In this document: positions 27,941-38,914 of the stretch, in pieces
How the letters are laid out: each line of letters opens with the position of its first letter
How positions within the stretch are numbered: position 1 is the stretch's first letter
Assembly: GCA_963781895.1 (NCBI GenBank)
Contig: CAWAIM010000025.1
Coordinates: 7,828-71,827 of the forward strand
Length of the DNA: 64,000 nt
Source: Roseiarcus sp963781895
GTDB taxonomy: Bacteria > Pseudomonadota > Alphaproteobacteria > Rhizobiales > Beijerinckiaceae
Reading direction: 5' to 3'
Notes under the pieces: model-generated
Databases searched by the model: none
What the model was told of the DNA's origin: nothing
What the model saw: only the letters and a program-made list of their open reading frames with translations
Made by a program: the position numbers and the translations under genes

Positions 27941-28144
27941 TCATCGGAAGGCCACTCCCGCCTTGACGCCCAATCGTTTGAAAAGGACTGCGGCGGGGCA
28001 AAAGCCCGTAAACGAGGCCTGAATCAGGTTCACTCCGACCACGGCCGTCAGGATCAGCCACATCGGGCTGTGCAATTGCGCGAGCCCCAAACTCACGAGG
28101 ACAACGAGGCCAGCGACGGCCAGTACCGCTCGGTCGATAGTCAT
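27941..28144 (-). CDS. DUF2892 membrane protein, second copy
   Basis: 67 residues from the ATG at 28144, which overlaps the repressor stop (ATGA). MTIDRAVLAVAGLVVLVSLG, then GVNLIQASFTGFCPAAVLFKRLG. It has the two-helix DUF2892 topology with the FCP motif, differing from the neighbour in its longer C-terminal loop. Translational coupling to the ArsR-type gene suggests stoichiometric production with the sulfur sensor. Confidence 0.8.
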   Translation of the reverse strand: MTIDRAVLAVAGLVVLVSLGLAQLHSPMWLILTAVVGVNLIQASFTGFCPAAVLFKRLGVKAGVAFR

Positions 28145-28482
28145 GATGCGCTCTCCGTATGTGTTCCGCATGGGTTGTCGGTCTTGGCCGGCGAACAAAA
28201 CAGTTCGTCGAGGGTTCCGATCACAATCTTCGCCGGCTCGCTTGCGATCGAATAATGTATGGTCTGCGACTCGCGGCGGGTGGTGACCAGATCGTCAGCG
28301 CGCAATCGCGCCAGATGCTGTGATATCGCGGACATGCTAAGTCCGACGGCCTGCTGCAGAGCGGTCACCGTCTGCTCGCCCTTCAGCAACTCGCACAGGA
28401 GCATCAACCGTGGCTGGCTCGCCATCGCCTTGAGGAGCTTTTCGGCGGCGCCCGCCCTTATTTGCAGTTGGTCGAAATTCAT
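28141..28482 (-). CDS. ArsR-family persulfide sensor, BigR/SqrR-like
   Basis: 113 residues with an ArsR winged helix: MASQPRLMLLCELLKGEQTV, recognition helix LSMSAISQHLARLRADDLV and wing TRRESQTIHYSIA. Cys30 and Cys96 (in LDELFC) match the two-cysteine pattern of BigR, SqrR and YgaV, which form a tetrasulfide bridge with reactive sulfur and leave DNA. It is the first gene of the leftward operon with two DUF2892 genes, sqr and tauE, and is divergent from an RND pump. It probably represses both transcription units when sulfide is absent (inference). Confidence 0.87.
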   Translation of the reverse strand: MNFDQLQIRAGAAEKLLKAMASQPRLMLLCELLKGEQTVTALQQAVGLSMSAISQHLARLRADDLVTTRRESQTIHYSIASEPAKIVIGTLDELFCSPAKTDNPCGTHTESAS

Positions 28483-28490
28483 GCTTGCTA

Positions 28491-28509
28491 ATTTAGTGAC
28501 AGCTCAAAT
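28491..28509. promoter_or_regulatory. Candidate operator of the persulfide sensor
   Basis: An imperfect palindrome in the 59-base gap between the divergent repressor and RND genes: ATTTAG (28491-28496) and CTCAAAT (28503-28509), ATTT-N11-AAAT. It is AT-rich in a GC-rich setting, as ArsR/BigR operators often are, and would cover both promoters. Confidence 0.45.
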
Positions 28510-28541
28510 ATAAGTCAAGCCCTGTTTTTGGAGCCCTTTCG

Positions 28542-29522
28542 ATGCGCCTTTCGCTCCCTCTGATTTTCGCCTTGCTCGGCGCCCAGAGCGCTATGGCGAC
28601 CGAGCCGTTCGTCGTCCACACGGTCGAAGTCAGCGACCGCAAGGCGGTGATCGCGACCGTCGAGCCGATCCATCAGCTCGTCGCGCGGGCGCGCATCGGC
28701 GGCACGATCGCCTCGCTCACGGTCAAGGAAGGCGACACGGTCGCCGCGGGCGCCGAGATCGCCGTCGTCACGGATCAGAAGCTCGCATTGCAGATGCAGG
28801 CGCTGGATTCGCGCATCGCCTCGCAGCAATCGCGACGCGATCAGGCGAAAGCCGATTTCGATCGCGTCGCGGAACTGCTGAAGCGCGGCGTCAGCACGCA
28901 GACCCAGTTCGATCAGGCCAAGACCAATCTCGACGTTGCGGAACGCACGCTGACGGCCATGCAGTCGGATCGCAGCGTCATCGCCCAGCAGGCGAGCGAA
29001 GGGGCTGTGCTTGCGCCCGGCGCCGGTCGCGTCTTGAGCGTGCCCGCTTCCATCGGTCAGGTTATTTTGCCCGGCGAGACGCTCGCTACCTTGGCGGAGG
29101 ATCAATACATCCTGCGGCTGCAATTGCCCGAGAGCCACGCCAAGTTCATGCGCGCCGGGGATGCCGTCCTCATCGCCGCAAGGGGCATGACGACAGAAGT
29201 CGCCGGAAAAATGCGCGAGGGCAAGGTCCGCCTCGTTTACCCTGAGATCCGGGGCGGACGCGTCATCGCCGACGTCGAGGTGGCGGGCCTGGGCGATTAC
29301 TTTGTCGGCGAACTGACCCGCGTCTATATCGATGCGGGAACACGTCGGACCATCATTGTGCCCTCGTCCTACGTCTACCGCCGGGCTGGCGTGAACTACG
29401 TGCGGCTCGCCAGCGGCGACGAGATCGTCGTACAACCCGGCGAAGTCCGGGAGGCGGGCGCTGCTCCAGGCGTCGAAATTCTGGCGGGGCTGAAGGACGG
29501 CGACGCTTTGGTGGCGCCATGA
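28542..29522 (+). CDS. RND efflux adaptor (membrane fusion protein)
   Basis: 326 residues. A signal peptide (about 1-19, SAMA) precedes a lipoyl half-motif IGGTIASLTVKEGDTVAAGAEIAVV near 50, an alpha-hairpin (AQRDQAK...LKRGVSTQTQFDQAK), a second lipoyl half GAVLAPGAGRVLSVPASIGQVI, and beta-barrel and membrane-proximal domains. It links an RND pump to an outer-membrane channel. Its stop overlaps the pump's ATG (ATGA). No TolC-like gene follows, so a distant channel must be used. Confidence 0.9.
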   Translation: MRLSLPLIFALLGAQSAMATEPFVVHTVEVSDRKAVIATVEPIHQLVARARIGGTIASLTVKEGDTVAAGAEIAVVTDQKLALQMQALDSRIASQQSRRDQAKADFDRVAELLKRGVSTQTQFDQAKTNLDVAERTLTAMQSDRSVIAQQASEGAVLAPGAGRVLSVPASIGQVILPGETLATLAEDQYILRLQLPESHAKFMRAGDAVLIAARGMTTEVAGKMREGKVRLVYPEIRGGRVIADVEVAGLGDYFVGELTRVYIDAGTRRTIIVPSSYVYRRAGVNYVRLASGDEIVVQPGEVREAGAAPGVEILAGLKDGDALVAP

Positions 29523-32500
29523 AACTTGGCCTGTCCGGGATTCTAACCCGAACTTTCATCAACTCGCCGCTGACGCCGCTTCTGCTTCTGGCGGCTTTGG
29601 TCGCCGGCGCCCTGGCGGTGTTGGCCCTGCCGCGCGAGGAAGAGCCGCAGATCAGCGTGCCGATGGTCGACATTCTGGTCAGCGCCAACGGCTACAAGGC
29701 GGACGAGGCGGTCGAGCTCGTGACCCGTCCGCTCGAGGATATCGTCAAGGGCATCGACGGCGTCGAGCACGTCTATTCGCAGACCCAAGACGATCAGACC
29801 GTCGTCACCGCGCGCTTCTACGTCGGCACCGACGAGGATACCGCGGTGTTGCGGATCCATGAGAAGATCCGCGCCAACATCGCTGATCTGCCGAAAGGCA
29901 TCCCAGAGCCGTTGATCATCGGGCGCGGCATCAACGATGTCGCGATCATCGTTCTGACCCTCTCGGCCCAAGCGGACAAGGCGGCGGAATGGACCGAAAA
30001 CGGTTTGCTTCAGGTGTCGCAGGAGCTTCAGCACGAACTGACCAAGGTCGACGGCGTCGGCGGAACCTATGTCGTCGGCGGCAGCCCCACTCAGATCCGC
30101 GTCGAGCCCGATCCGGAACGCCTTGCGCTGTACGGGATCACCCTCGCCCAGGTGACCGACAAGCTCGCCAACGCCAACCGGTCGTTCCTGGCGGGCGCCT
30201 TCCGCGACGGCGGGCGTTCCGTGCCTGTCGTCGCGGGCCAGACGCTCCAGGGCGTTCCCGATATCGGGTTGCTGTTGTTGACGTCGCGCGACGGCCGACC
30301 CGTCTATGTCAAGGATGTCGCCGATGTGAAGGTCGGGGCCGCCGAGGTCGAGCATCGCGCCTGGACCATGAGCGCCGGCGCATCCGGCCAATTGGAGCGC
30401 CGTCCCGCCGTCAGCCTCGCGATCGCAAAGCGCAAGGGCGCCAATGCGGTCACGGTCGCCGCCGACGTGATGCGCCGGCTGGAGACCATCAAGGGTCGCG
30501 TCGTTCCCGCGGGCCTCGAAATCGCCGTCACGCGCAACTATGGCGAAACCGCGAACGAGAAGGCCAACGAGCTTCTGTTCCATCTGGCCCTCGCCACGGT
30601 GTCGATCGTGATTCTCATTACGGCGACAATCGGCTGGCGCGAGGGCGTGGTCGTTCTGATCATTATTCCCACCACCATCCTTCTGACGCTGTTTGCCTCC
30701 TGGATGATGGGCTACACGATCAATCGCGTCAGCCTGTTCGCCCTGATCTTCTCCATCGGCATTCTCGTCGACGACGCGATCGTCGTCGTCGAGAACATCG
30801 TTCGGCATTGGTCGACGCGCGGCGAACGCGGGCTAGTCGACACCGCCGTCGAGGCCGTCGCCGAGGTCGGCAATCCGACCATCGTCGCCACGCTCGCGAT
30901 TGTCGCGGCGCTGCTGCCGATGATGTTCGTCAGCGGTCTTATGGGCCCATACATGAGTCCGATTCCGGCGAACGCCTCGATGGCGATGCTGTTCTCGTTC
31001 TTCGTGGCGGTGACGGTGACGCCCTGGCTGCTGCTGCGGATCGCGGGACGGCGGTTCGAATCGATGCCGGCGAACGCGGAAGCCCACGGACACGACATCG
31101 GCGCGATGGGCCGCTTCTATGTCCGCATCGCCACGCCACTGCTCAAGGGCCGTCTGAGGTCCAAGATCTTTCTCGTTGCCGTAGGCGTGGCGACGCTGGC
31201 GGTTTGCGGGCTCTTCTGGACCAAGGACGTGGTGGTCAAGCTCCTGCCGTTCGACAACAAGTCGGAGGTCCAGGTTCTCGTTGATCTGCCCCACGGCTCG
31301 ACCCTCGAAGACACCGACCGCGTCCTGATGGCCGCGGCCGACCGACTGAAAGATCTCCCCGAGCTGACCAGCATACAGGCTTATTCGGGCACGGCGGCGC
31401 CGTTCAACTTCAACGGACTGGTGCGCCACTACTACCTGCGCGACCAGCCGCAAATGGGCGATCTGTCCATCAACCTCAAGCCCAAGGGAGAGCGCGCTCG
31501 CCCCAGCCACGCGATCGCGCTCGATATCCGCGCCCGCCTCGCAAGCCTGGCCTTGCCCGCGCATTCCTCGGTCAAGGTCGTCGAAGTCCCGCCGGGACCG
31601 CCGGTTCTTTCCACGCTGCTCGCAGAGGTCTACGGTCCCGACGCGGCGACCCGGCGGGCGCTGGCGACGAAGCTGCGCAAAGTATTCGACTCCGTCGACT
31701 ATATCGTCGATGTCGACGACAGTTTCGGCGTTCCCGGGGAGCGGCAACGGCTTGCGATCGATCAAGAAGCGCTCGAATTCCACGGCGTGTCGGAACAGGC
31801 GGTCTACGACACGATTGGCGCGATCGTCGGCGGCACGAACGTGGGCTACTCGCAAAGGGGCAGCGGCCTGAAGCCGATCGCGATCAGCGTCGCGCTTCCC
31901 AAGAGCGCGCTGACGCTCGGCGAGCGTATTCTCTCCACGCCGTTGCCAGCCGGCGGCACGGTCCGACAGGGCGCCAATGTCGAGCTCGGCGACGTGGTGA
32001 AGCTGACGACAGAGAAAGCGTCCTTTCCAATCTATCGCCACAATGGGCGCTTCGCCGAATTGGTGAGCGCGGAAATGGCCGGCCGCTACGAGGCCCCAAT
32101 CTACGGGATGCTCGCGGTCGACGAGGGAATCGCGCGCGCGGATTGGGGGGCGCTGGGGCGACCCGCGGTCGCCTTCCACGGGCAGCCGCTCGACGACTCG
32201 AAGCCCGCGATTCTTTGGGACGGCGAATGGGAGGTGACCTATGTCACGTTCCGTGACATGGGCGCGGCGTTCGGGGTGGCGATCCTGGGCATCTATCTGC
32301 TGGTCGTCGCCCAGTTCCGATCCTTCAAACTTCCCCTTGTGATCCTGGTCCCGGTGCCGCTCACTCTGATCGGCATCGTGATCGGCCATTGGCTGCTCGG
32401 CGCCGCCTTCACCGCGACCTCCATGATCGGCTTCATCGCGCTGGCCGGCATCATCGTGCGCAATTCGATTCTGTTGGTCGATTTCATCCGCCATCGCATG

Positions 32501-32746
32501 GCCGACGGCGCTGCTCTGCGACCCGCGCTGATCGAGGCCGGCGCGACGCGATTCAAGCCGATCTTCCTGACGGCGGCGGCGGCGATGATCGGCGCGGCGT
32601 TCATCCTCACCGATCCGATCTTTCAAGGCCTGGCGATCTCGCTCGTCTTCGGCCTCGCCTCCTCGACGGCGCTGACCCTGCTCGTCATCCCGGCGATCTA
32701 TGTCTGGCTGCGCGACGACGAGCGAACTGCCAAGACGGCGTCCTGA
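29519..32746 (+). CDS. RND multidrug-type efflux permease
   Basis: 1075 residues, uninterrupted. Twelve transmembrane helices with two large periplasmic loops. GILVDDAIVVVENIVRHW in TM4 has the Asp-Asp proton relay of AcrB-like pumps, and GIIVRNSILLVDFIRHRM is the matching TM10 segment. The family expels drugs, dyes, metals or toxic metabolites. Being divergent from a BigR/SqrR-like sensor and an sqr operon, it may be induced by reactive sulfur, as in some plant-associated bacteria (inference). The export substrate is not predictable from sequence. Confidence 0.92.
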   Translation: MKLGLSGILTRTFINSPLTPLLLLAALVAGALAVLALPREEEPQISVPMVDILVSANGYKADEAVELVTRPLEDIVKGIDGVEHVYSQTQDDQTVVTARFYVGTDEDTAVLRIHEKIRANIADLPKGIPEPLIIGRGINDVAIIVLTLSAQADKAAEWTENGLLQVSQELQHELTKVDGVGGTYVVGGSPTQIRVEPDPERLALYGITLAQVTDKLANANRSFLAGAFRDGGRSVPVVAGQTLQGVPDIGLLLLTSRDGRPVYVKDVADVKVGAAEVEHRAWTMSAGASGQLERRPAVSLAIAKRKGANAVTVAADVMRRLETIKGRVVPAGLEIAVTRNYGETANEKANELLFHLALATVSIVILITATIGWREGVVVLIIIPTTILLTLFASWMMGYTINRVSLFALIFSIGILVDDAIVVVENIVRHWSTRGERGLVDTAVEAVAEVGNPTIVATLAIVAALLPMMFVSGLMGPYMSPIPANASMAMLFSFFVAVTVTPWLLLRIAGRRFESMPANAEAHGHDIGAMGRFYVRIATPLLKGRLRSKIFLVAVGVATLAVCGLFWTKDVVVKLLPFDNKSEVQVLVDLPHGSTLEDTDRVLMAAADRLKDLPELTSIQAYSGTAAPFNFNGLVRHYYLRDQPQMGDLSINLKPKGERARPSHAIALDIRARLASLALPAHSSVKVVEVPPGPPVLSTLLAEVYGPDAATRRALATKLRKVFDSVDYIVDVDDSFGVPGERQRLAIDQEALEFHGVSEQAVYDTIGAIVGGTNVGYSQRGSGLKPIAISVALPKSALTLGERILSTPLPAGGTVRQGANVELGDVVKLTTEKASFPIYRHNGRFAELVSAEMAGRYEAPIYGMLAVDEGIARADWGALGRPAVAFHGQPLDDSKPAILWDGEWEVTYVTFRDMGAAFGVAILGIYLLVVAQFRSFKLPLVILVPVPLTLIGIVIGHWLLGAAFTATSMIGFIALAGIIVRNSILLVDFIRHRMADGAALRPALIEAGATRFKPIFLTAAAAMIGAAFILTDPIFQGLAISLVFGLASSTALTLLVIPAIYVWLRDDERTAKTAS

Positions 32747-32782
32747 TCAATTCAATCCCCATCGACGTAAAAGAATACGCAC

Positions 32783-32956
32783 ATGACGACCGTCGACTGG
32801 CCCGCGTTCGCCCGCTATCTCAGCTCGGAACCGCGCAGCCCGCGCGGCGTCGGATCGAACGCGATGGAGGACTTTTCCGTGCTCACCACGCGCGCCCTCG
32901 CGCCCGGCGTCGCCGAGGCCGAAATGAAAGAGCAGATAGCTTCAGCCAACAAATAA
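32783..32956 (+). CDS. Possible small protein, 57 residues
   Basis: ATG to TAA between the pump and tRNA-Gln, with no strong ribosome site. The N-terminal half (TTVDWPAFARYLSS, PRSPRGVGSN) looks protein-like, but no family is recognised and it may be the remnant of a longer gene. It ends 27 bases before the tRNA 3' end. Confidence 0.3.
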   Translation: MTTVDWPAFARYLSSEPRSPRGVGSNAMEDFSVLTTRALAPGVAEAEMKEQIASANK

Positions 32957-32983
32957 GCGTAGAATATGATACTCTGCAATCAT

Positions 32984-33058
32984 TGGCTGGGGCGGGAGGA
33001 TTCGAACCTCCGCATGGCGGAATCAAAATCCGCTGCCTTACCACTTGGCGACGCCCCA
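32984..33058 (-). tRNA. tRNA-Gln (anticodon UUG)
   Basis: Reverse-strand cloverleaf of 75 nt including an encoded CCA. Acceptor TGGGGCG pairs with CGCCCCA. Anticodon stem GCGGA/TCCGC with loop TTTTGAT gives UUG. T arm GGAGG-TTCGAAT-CCTCC. Confidence 0.94.
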
Positions 33059-33159
33059 ATCCGCCGCAAGGCCGATCGCGGCCGGCGGAAAGCGGGCGGA
33101 CAATAGTTCGGGCTGTCGCGCGTCGCAATGGCCGGCCGGGCGCTTTTGCGGCAGCAGCG

Positions 33160-34125
33160 TCAGGGAGTCGCGCGAAAGCCTGTCGAGGCTTGCGCGAACG
33201 TCGCCAGATCGGCGTTGGCGCCGCAGACCAGAACGCCGACGCGCTCGCCTTCCCGCGGCCGATAGCTGCCGCTTGCGAGCGCCGCGAAGGCCGCCGCGCC
33301 GCCCGGTTCGGCGACGATCGAGACCTCGGCCCAAAGACGCCTCTGCGCGTGAGCGATCGCCGCGTCCGAGACCAGAACAACCTCGCGCACGAGTCGTCGG
33401 ACGATTTTGAAATTGAGATCGCCCACCCTTTTCGCGCCCAGAGAATCGGCGGCGATCGAATCGACCGCGACGTCGACGGGCGCGTCAGCTCGCAAGGCGG
33501 CGTCGAGCGCACGCGATCCTTCCGGCTCGACGCCGACCACCTTGACCCGGCCCGCGAACCAGACGGCGACGCCGGCAATGAGCCCGCCGCCGCCGACCGC
33601 GACGAGGACTGTGTCGAGCCTCCTCAGGGCGAGCCGTTCGACGTCCTCCTCCCACTCCAGCGCTAGCGCGCCCTGGCCGGCGATGGTCTCCGGCGCGTCG
33701 TATGGGTGGATCGACAGCGCGCCGGTCTCGGCCACGTAGGCGTCGCAACGCGCCTGCGCCTCGGCGTAGGACGCGCCGCCGACGACGGCCTCGCCGCCGT
33801 AGGCCTTGATCTTGGCGATCTTGGCGGGATTTGCGATGCTCGGCACGAAGATCCGCGCGCGAATGCCGAGCTTCTGCGCGGCGTAAGCGACCGCAGCGCC
33901 GTGGTTGCCGCCCGAAGCGGTGGCGCAACCGGCTGGGGGAGCAGGTCGGGTGAGGAGATTGTTGAACGCCCCGCGGGCCTTGAACGATCCGCTGTGCTGG
34001 AGGAACTCGAGTTTCAGTGAGATCGGCGGCGCGCCGGCGATCGGCGACGGCGTGTCGAGGATCGGCGTGCGTCGGACGTGCGGCGCGATGCGCTCGTGGG
34101 CAAGGCGGATGTCGGAAGGAGTCAT
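33160..34125 (-). CDS. PLP-dependent threonine/serine dehydratase
   Basis: 321 residues from the ATG at 34125. A fold-type II PLP enzyme: SGSFKARGAFNNLL (Schiff-base Lys in SFKARGA) near residue 50, ASGGNHGAAVAYAAQKLGI and the phosphate-cup motif VAVGGGGLIAGVAVWFAG. It is short and has no C-terminal ACT-like domain, so it resembles catabolic threonine ammonia-lyase or serine racemase/dehydratase, not allosteric IlvA. It stands alone between tRNA-Gln and the atp operon; the in-frame upstream extension to 34248 lacks family similarity. Confidence 0.87.
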   Translation of the reverse strand: MTPSDIRLAHERIAPHVRRTPILDTPSPIAGAPPISLKLEFLQHSGSFKARGAFNNLLTRPAPPAGCATASGGNHGAAVAYAAQKLGIRARIFVPSIANPAKIAKIKAYGGEAVVGGASYAEAQARCDAYVAETGALSIHPYDAPETIAGQGALALEWEEDVERLALRRLDTVLVAVGGGGLIAGVAVWFAGRVKVVGVEPEGSRALDAALRADAPVDVAVDSIAADSLGAKRVGDLNFKIVRRLVREVVLVSDAAIAHAQRRLWAEVSIVAEPGGAAAFAALASGSYRPREGERVGVLVCGANADLATFAQASTGFRATP

Positions 34126-34537
34126 GGTCGCCCTGGTCGCAAGCGCTTCATTGCCGCTGCGGAAATCCAAATTCCCTTTGCGTCCATTTCGGCAGCGTCG
34201 CGACGACGAGCGCGTAGCTCTGGCGCAAATAATCTTCGAGTTCGGCATCGCGGAGCGAGGAATCGTTCGCGCGTTGCATCCACGATGAACCTCGCGAAGC
34301 GAGGTGCGGCGCGGGGCGCGGTCCGGACTAGGCCCTCAGAATTGCAGAGCTCAATTTCGAGCATTTGAAGGTGACGGCGAATTCGAGAGCATCGGACCAT
34401 CCGCCGATTTTCCAAACGCTCGCCCCGCGCCATTGGACGATATGCGTCGCGCGGGGCGGATTCGCGCAAAAACCGTCGAAATCCTCGCGAGTCATGCCGG
34501 GGCTGGCTTTGGCGCAGGCAAGCGGCCCTGTTCGAAC
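34126..34537. other. Intergenic gap downstream of the atp operon
   Basis: 412 bases. A hairpin CCTCGC-GAA-GCGAGG at 34290-34304 is the only clear structure; it lacks a T-run and could help end atp transcription. Overlapping frames here show no family features. Confidence 0.5.
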
Positions 34538-34936
34538 TCAAAGCTTCATTGCGTCCTTGAGTTCGCGCAAGCGGTCGAGCTTCTCCTGCGCTAGGCGCTT
34601 TTCATCGTCGCTGGCGTCCGCGAGGTCCTCTTCGGCGTTCTTGATTTCCTGTCCGAGATGGTCGGCGCTCAGATCTTCGAAAGGGATCGCGGTTTCGGCG
34701 AGCAGGATGAGGCTGCTTCTGCTGACGTCGGCGAAGCCGCCGCGCACGAAGACGCGATGATGCTTGCCTTGGACGTCGTCGATGCCGACGACGCCTGGAC
34801 GCATCGAGGCCATCACCGGCGCGTGATCGTTCAGCACCAGAAAGTCGCCCTCATTGCCCGGCACGAGCACCGACTGCGCCGGACCGTTGAACAGAACCTT
34901 GTCCGGCGAGACGAGTTCGAAGTGGAATGTGGCCAT
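34538..34936 (-). CDS. atpC: ATP synthase F1 epsilon subunit
   Basis: 132 residues: MATFHFELVSPDKVLFNGPA, VPGNEGDFLVLNDHAPVM and VFVRGGFADVSRSSLILLAE form the N-terminal beta-sandwich; the C-terminal helical hairpin (DEKRLAQEKLDRLREL) follows. It couples the rotor to F1 and can inhibit ATP hydrolysis. Last gene of atpHAGDC, 22 bases after atpD. Confidence 0.96.
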   Translation of the reverse strand: MATFHFELVSPDKVLFNGPAQSVLVPGNEGDFLVLNDHAPVMASMRPGVVGIDDVQGKHHRVFVRGGFADVSRSSLILLAETAIPFEDLSADHLGQEIKNAEEDLADASDDEKRLAQEKLDRLRELKDAMKL

Positions 34937-34958
34937 GGCGACTTAGCTCCCGTATGCG

Positions 34959-36403
34959 TCAAGCCGCCTCAGCCGCCAGCTTCTGCGCCTTCTCTACCGC
35001 CTGCTCGATCGTTCCGACCATGTAAAAGGCGGCCTCGGGCAAGTTGTCATACTTGCCTTCGACAATGCCTTTGAAGCCCTTGACCGTGTCCTCGATCTTG
35101 ACCTGTACGCCCGGCGTGCCGGTGAACACGGCGGCGACATCGAACGGCTGCGACAGGAAGCGCTCGATCTTGCGGGCTCGGGCGACAATCTGCTTGTCTT
35201 CTTCGGACAGTTCGTCCATGCCCAGGATCGCGATGATGTCTTGCAGCGCCTTGTAGCGCTGAAGCACCTGTTGCACCTGGCGGGCGACGCTGTAGTGCTC
35301 CTCGCCGACGATTGCGGCGGTCAGCATGCGCGAGGTCGAGTCGAGCGGGTCGACCGCCGGGTAAATGCCCTTTTCCGAGATCGCGCGCGACAGCACGGTC
35401 GTCGCGTCGAGGTGGGCGAAAGACGTCGCCGGCGCCGGGTCGGTCAGATCGTCGGCGGGGACGTAGATCGCCTGCACCGAGGTGATCGAGCCCTTCGTCG
35501 TGGTGGTGATGCGCTCCTGCAGCGCGCCCATGTCGGTGGCGAGCGTCGGTTGGTAGCCGACCGCGGAGGGGATGCGGCCGAGCAACGCCGACACTTCCGA
35601 TCCGGCCTGGGTGAAACGGAAGATGTTGTCGATGAAGAGGAGCACGTCCTGTCCCTGGTCGCGGAAATGCTCGGCGACGGTGACGCCGGCCAGTCCCACC
35701 CGCATGCGCGCGCCAGGCGGTTCATTCATTTGGCCGAACACCAGAGCGCATTTCGACTTCACGTCCGGGTCGGGATGGTGCGGGTCGGCGTTCACTTTCG
35801 AACTCGATGAACTCGTGATAGAGGTCGTTGCCCTCGCGTGTGCGCTCGCCGACGCCGGCGAACACCGAATTGCCGCCGTAGAGTCTTGGCGACGTTGTTG
35901 ATGAGTTCCTGAATAAGCACCGTCTTACCGACGCCCGCGCCGCCGAACAGGCCGATCTTGCCCCCCTTGGCGTAGGGAGCGAGCAGATCGACGACTTTGA
36001 TGCCGGTGATGAGAATCTGCGCTTCCGTCGATTGCTCGACATAGGTCGGCGTCGGCTGATGGATCGCCCGTCGCGCCTCCATCTTGATCGGGCCTGCCTC
36101 GTCGACGGGATCGCCGACGACGTTCATAATGCGCCCCAGCGTGCCTTCGCCGACCGGAACCGAGATTGGCGCGCCGGTATCCACCACTTCCTGGCCGCGC
36201 ACGAGGCCTTCCGAAGTGTCCATCGCGATGCAGCGCACCGAATTCTCGCCCAGATGCTGTGAGACCTCGAGTACGAGGCGTGCGCCATTGTTGATCGTCT
36301 CCAGCGCGTTGAGAATGGGCGGCAGGTAGCTGTCGAAGTGCACGTCGACGACGGCGCCGATCACCTGAGTGACCTGTCCGGTTGCATTCGCGATATTCGC
36401 CAT
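34959..36403 (-). CDS. atpD: ATP synthase F1 beta subunit, two frameshifts
   Basis: Catalytic subunit. The Walker A GGAGVGKTVLIQELINNV is in the 5' frame, and VLLFIDNIFRFTQAGSEVSALLGRIPSAVGYQPTL is in the 3' frame. Two extra bases break the gene. Near 35882, VAKTYGGNSVFAGVGERTREGND is split; near 35801, HEFIESKVNADP is split by an added base in TTCGAACTC (plus strand). Removing both restores 480 residues, the family size. An intact beta subunit is essential for respiration, so these are almost certainly sequence errors. Order atpG, atpD, atpC is standard. Confidence 0.95.
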
Positions 36404-36455
36404 TTTGACGTCCTCGTAGGTGACTCTTCGGGTCGCTCCTGGGCGACGGGCGGGG

Positions 36456-37322
36456 TCAGAGCGCCTCGGCGCCCGAAATGATCTCGATCAACTCCTTGGT
36501 GATCATCGCCTGGCGCGTGCGGTTGTAGCGAAGCGTGTATTTCTTCACCATATCGCCGGCGTTGCGGGTGGCGTTGTCCATCGCGCTCATTTGCGCGCCG
36601 AAGAACGACGCGGCGTTTTCGAGCAGCCCGCGGTAAATTCGGACCGTCACAGCGCGCGGCAGGAGCTGGGCGAGGATTTCGCCTTCGTCCGGCTCGTAGT
36701 GATAGACCGGCGCAGTCTCGTCCTTCGCGCTGAGTTCCGGGGGAATGAGCTGCTGGGCGGTGGGGATTTGTGAGATCACCGACTTGAAGCGTGAGTAGAA
36801 AAGCGTGCAGACGTCGAATTCGGCGCTCTCGAACATCGAGACGACCTTCGCGGCGATCGGTTGAGCGGTCTCGTATATAATCGTGCGCGCGGCGCGCAGG
36901 TCGATCATTTCCAGGATCTGCTTTTCGTGCGTGCGACGCAGCTGATCATAACCCTTCTTGCCGACGCAAATGATTTTGACCGTCTTGCCCTCGGCTGCGA
37001 GCGCGTTGGCCTTTTCGCGCGCAAGACGCACGATCGCCGTGTTGAATGCCCCGCACAGGCCGCGCTCGCCGGTGCAGACGAGCAGGAGATGCGTCTGGTC
37101 CGAGCCGCTGCCGACGAGAAGACGCGGCCCCTGGCCGCCGGTTGCGGCGCCGGCGAGATTGGTGAGCACGAACTCGATCCGGTCCGCATAAGGACGCGCC
37201 GCTTCGACCGCGCTCTGGGCGCGGCGGAGCTTCGAAACCGCGACCATCTGCATTGCCTTGGTGATCTTCTGCGTCGATTTGACGGAGGCGATCCGGTTTC
37301 TGAGGTCCTTGAGGGACGGCAT
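36456..37322 (-). CDS. atpG: ATP synthase F1 gamma subunit
   Basis: 288 residues. The N-terminal helix MPSLKDLRNRIASVKSTQKITKAMQMVAVSKLRRAQ and C-terminal helix MSAMDNATRNAGDMVKKYTLRYNRTRQAMITKELIEIISGAEAL form the rotor coiled coil. GERGLCGAFNTAIVR is the central Rossmann segment. 62 bases separate it from atpA. Confidence 0.97.
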   Translation of the reverse strand: MPSLKDLRNRIASVKSTQKITKAMQMVAVSKLRRAQSAVEAARPYADRIEFVLTNLAGAATGGQGPRLLVGSGSDQTHLLLVCTGERGLCGAFNTAIVRLAREKANALAAEGKTVKIICVGKKGYDQLRRTHEKQILEMIDLRAARTIIYETAQPIAAKVVSMFESAEFDVCTLFYSRFKSVISQIPTAQQLIPPELSAKDETAPVYHYEPDEGEILAQLLPRAVTVRIYRGLLENAASFFGAQMSAMDNATRNAGDMVKKYTLRYNRTRQAMITKELIEIISGAEAL

Positions 37323-37384
37323 CGCTTGGCGTCTCCGCCCCGCGCCTGGTTCCAGCGCGGGGCTCGGTTACGAGGTCAGGTAAT

Positions 37385-38913
<1,529 letters not shown>

Positions 38914-38914
<1 letters not shown>

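Noticed and set aside
32940..33060. tRNA-Gln as a mobile-element attachment site
   Set aside because: No integrase, no second copy of the tRNA end and no accessory genes are nearby.
32389..33666. Plus-strand frame covering the end of the pump, tRNA-Gln and the dehydratase
   Set aside because: It runs through a tRNA gene and is antisense to a PLP enzyme with all motifs.
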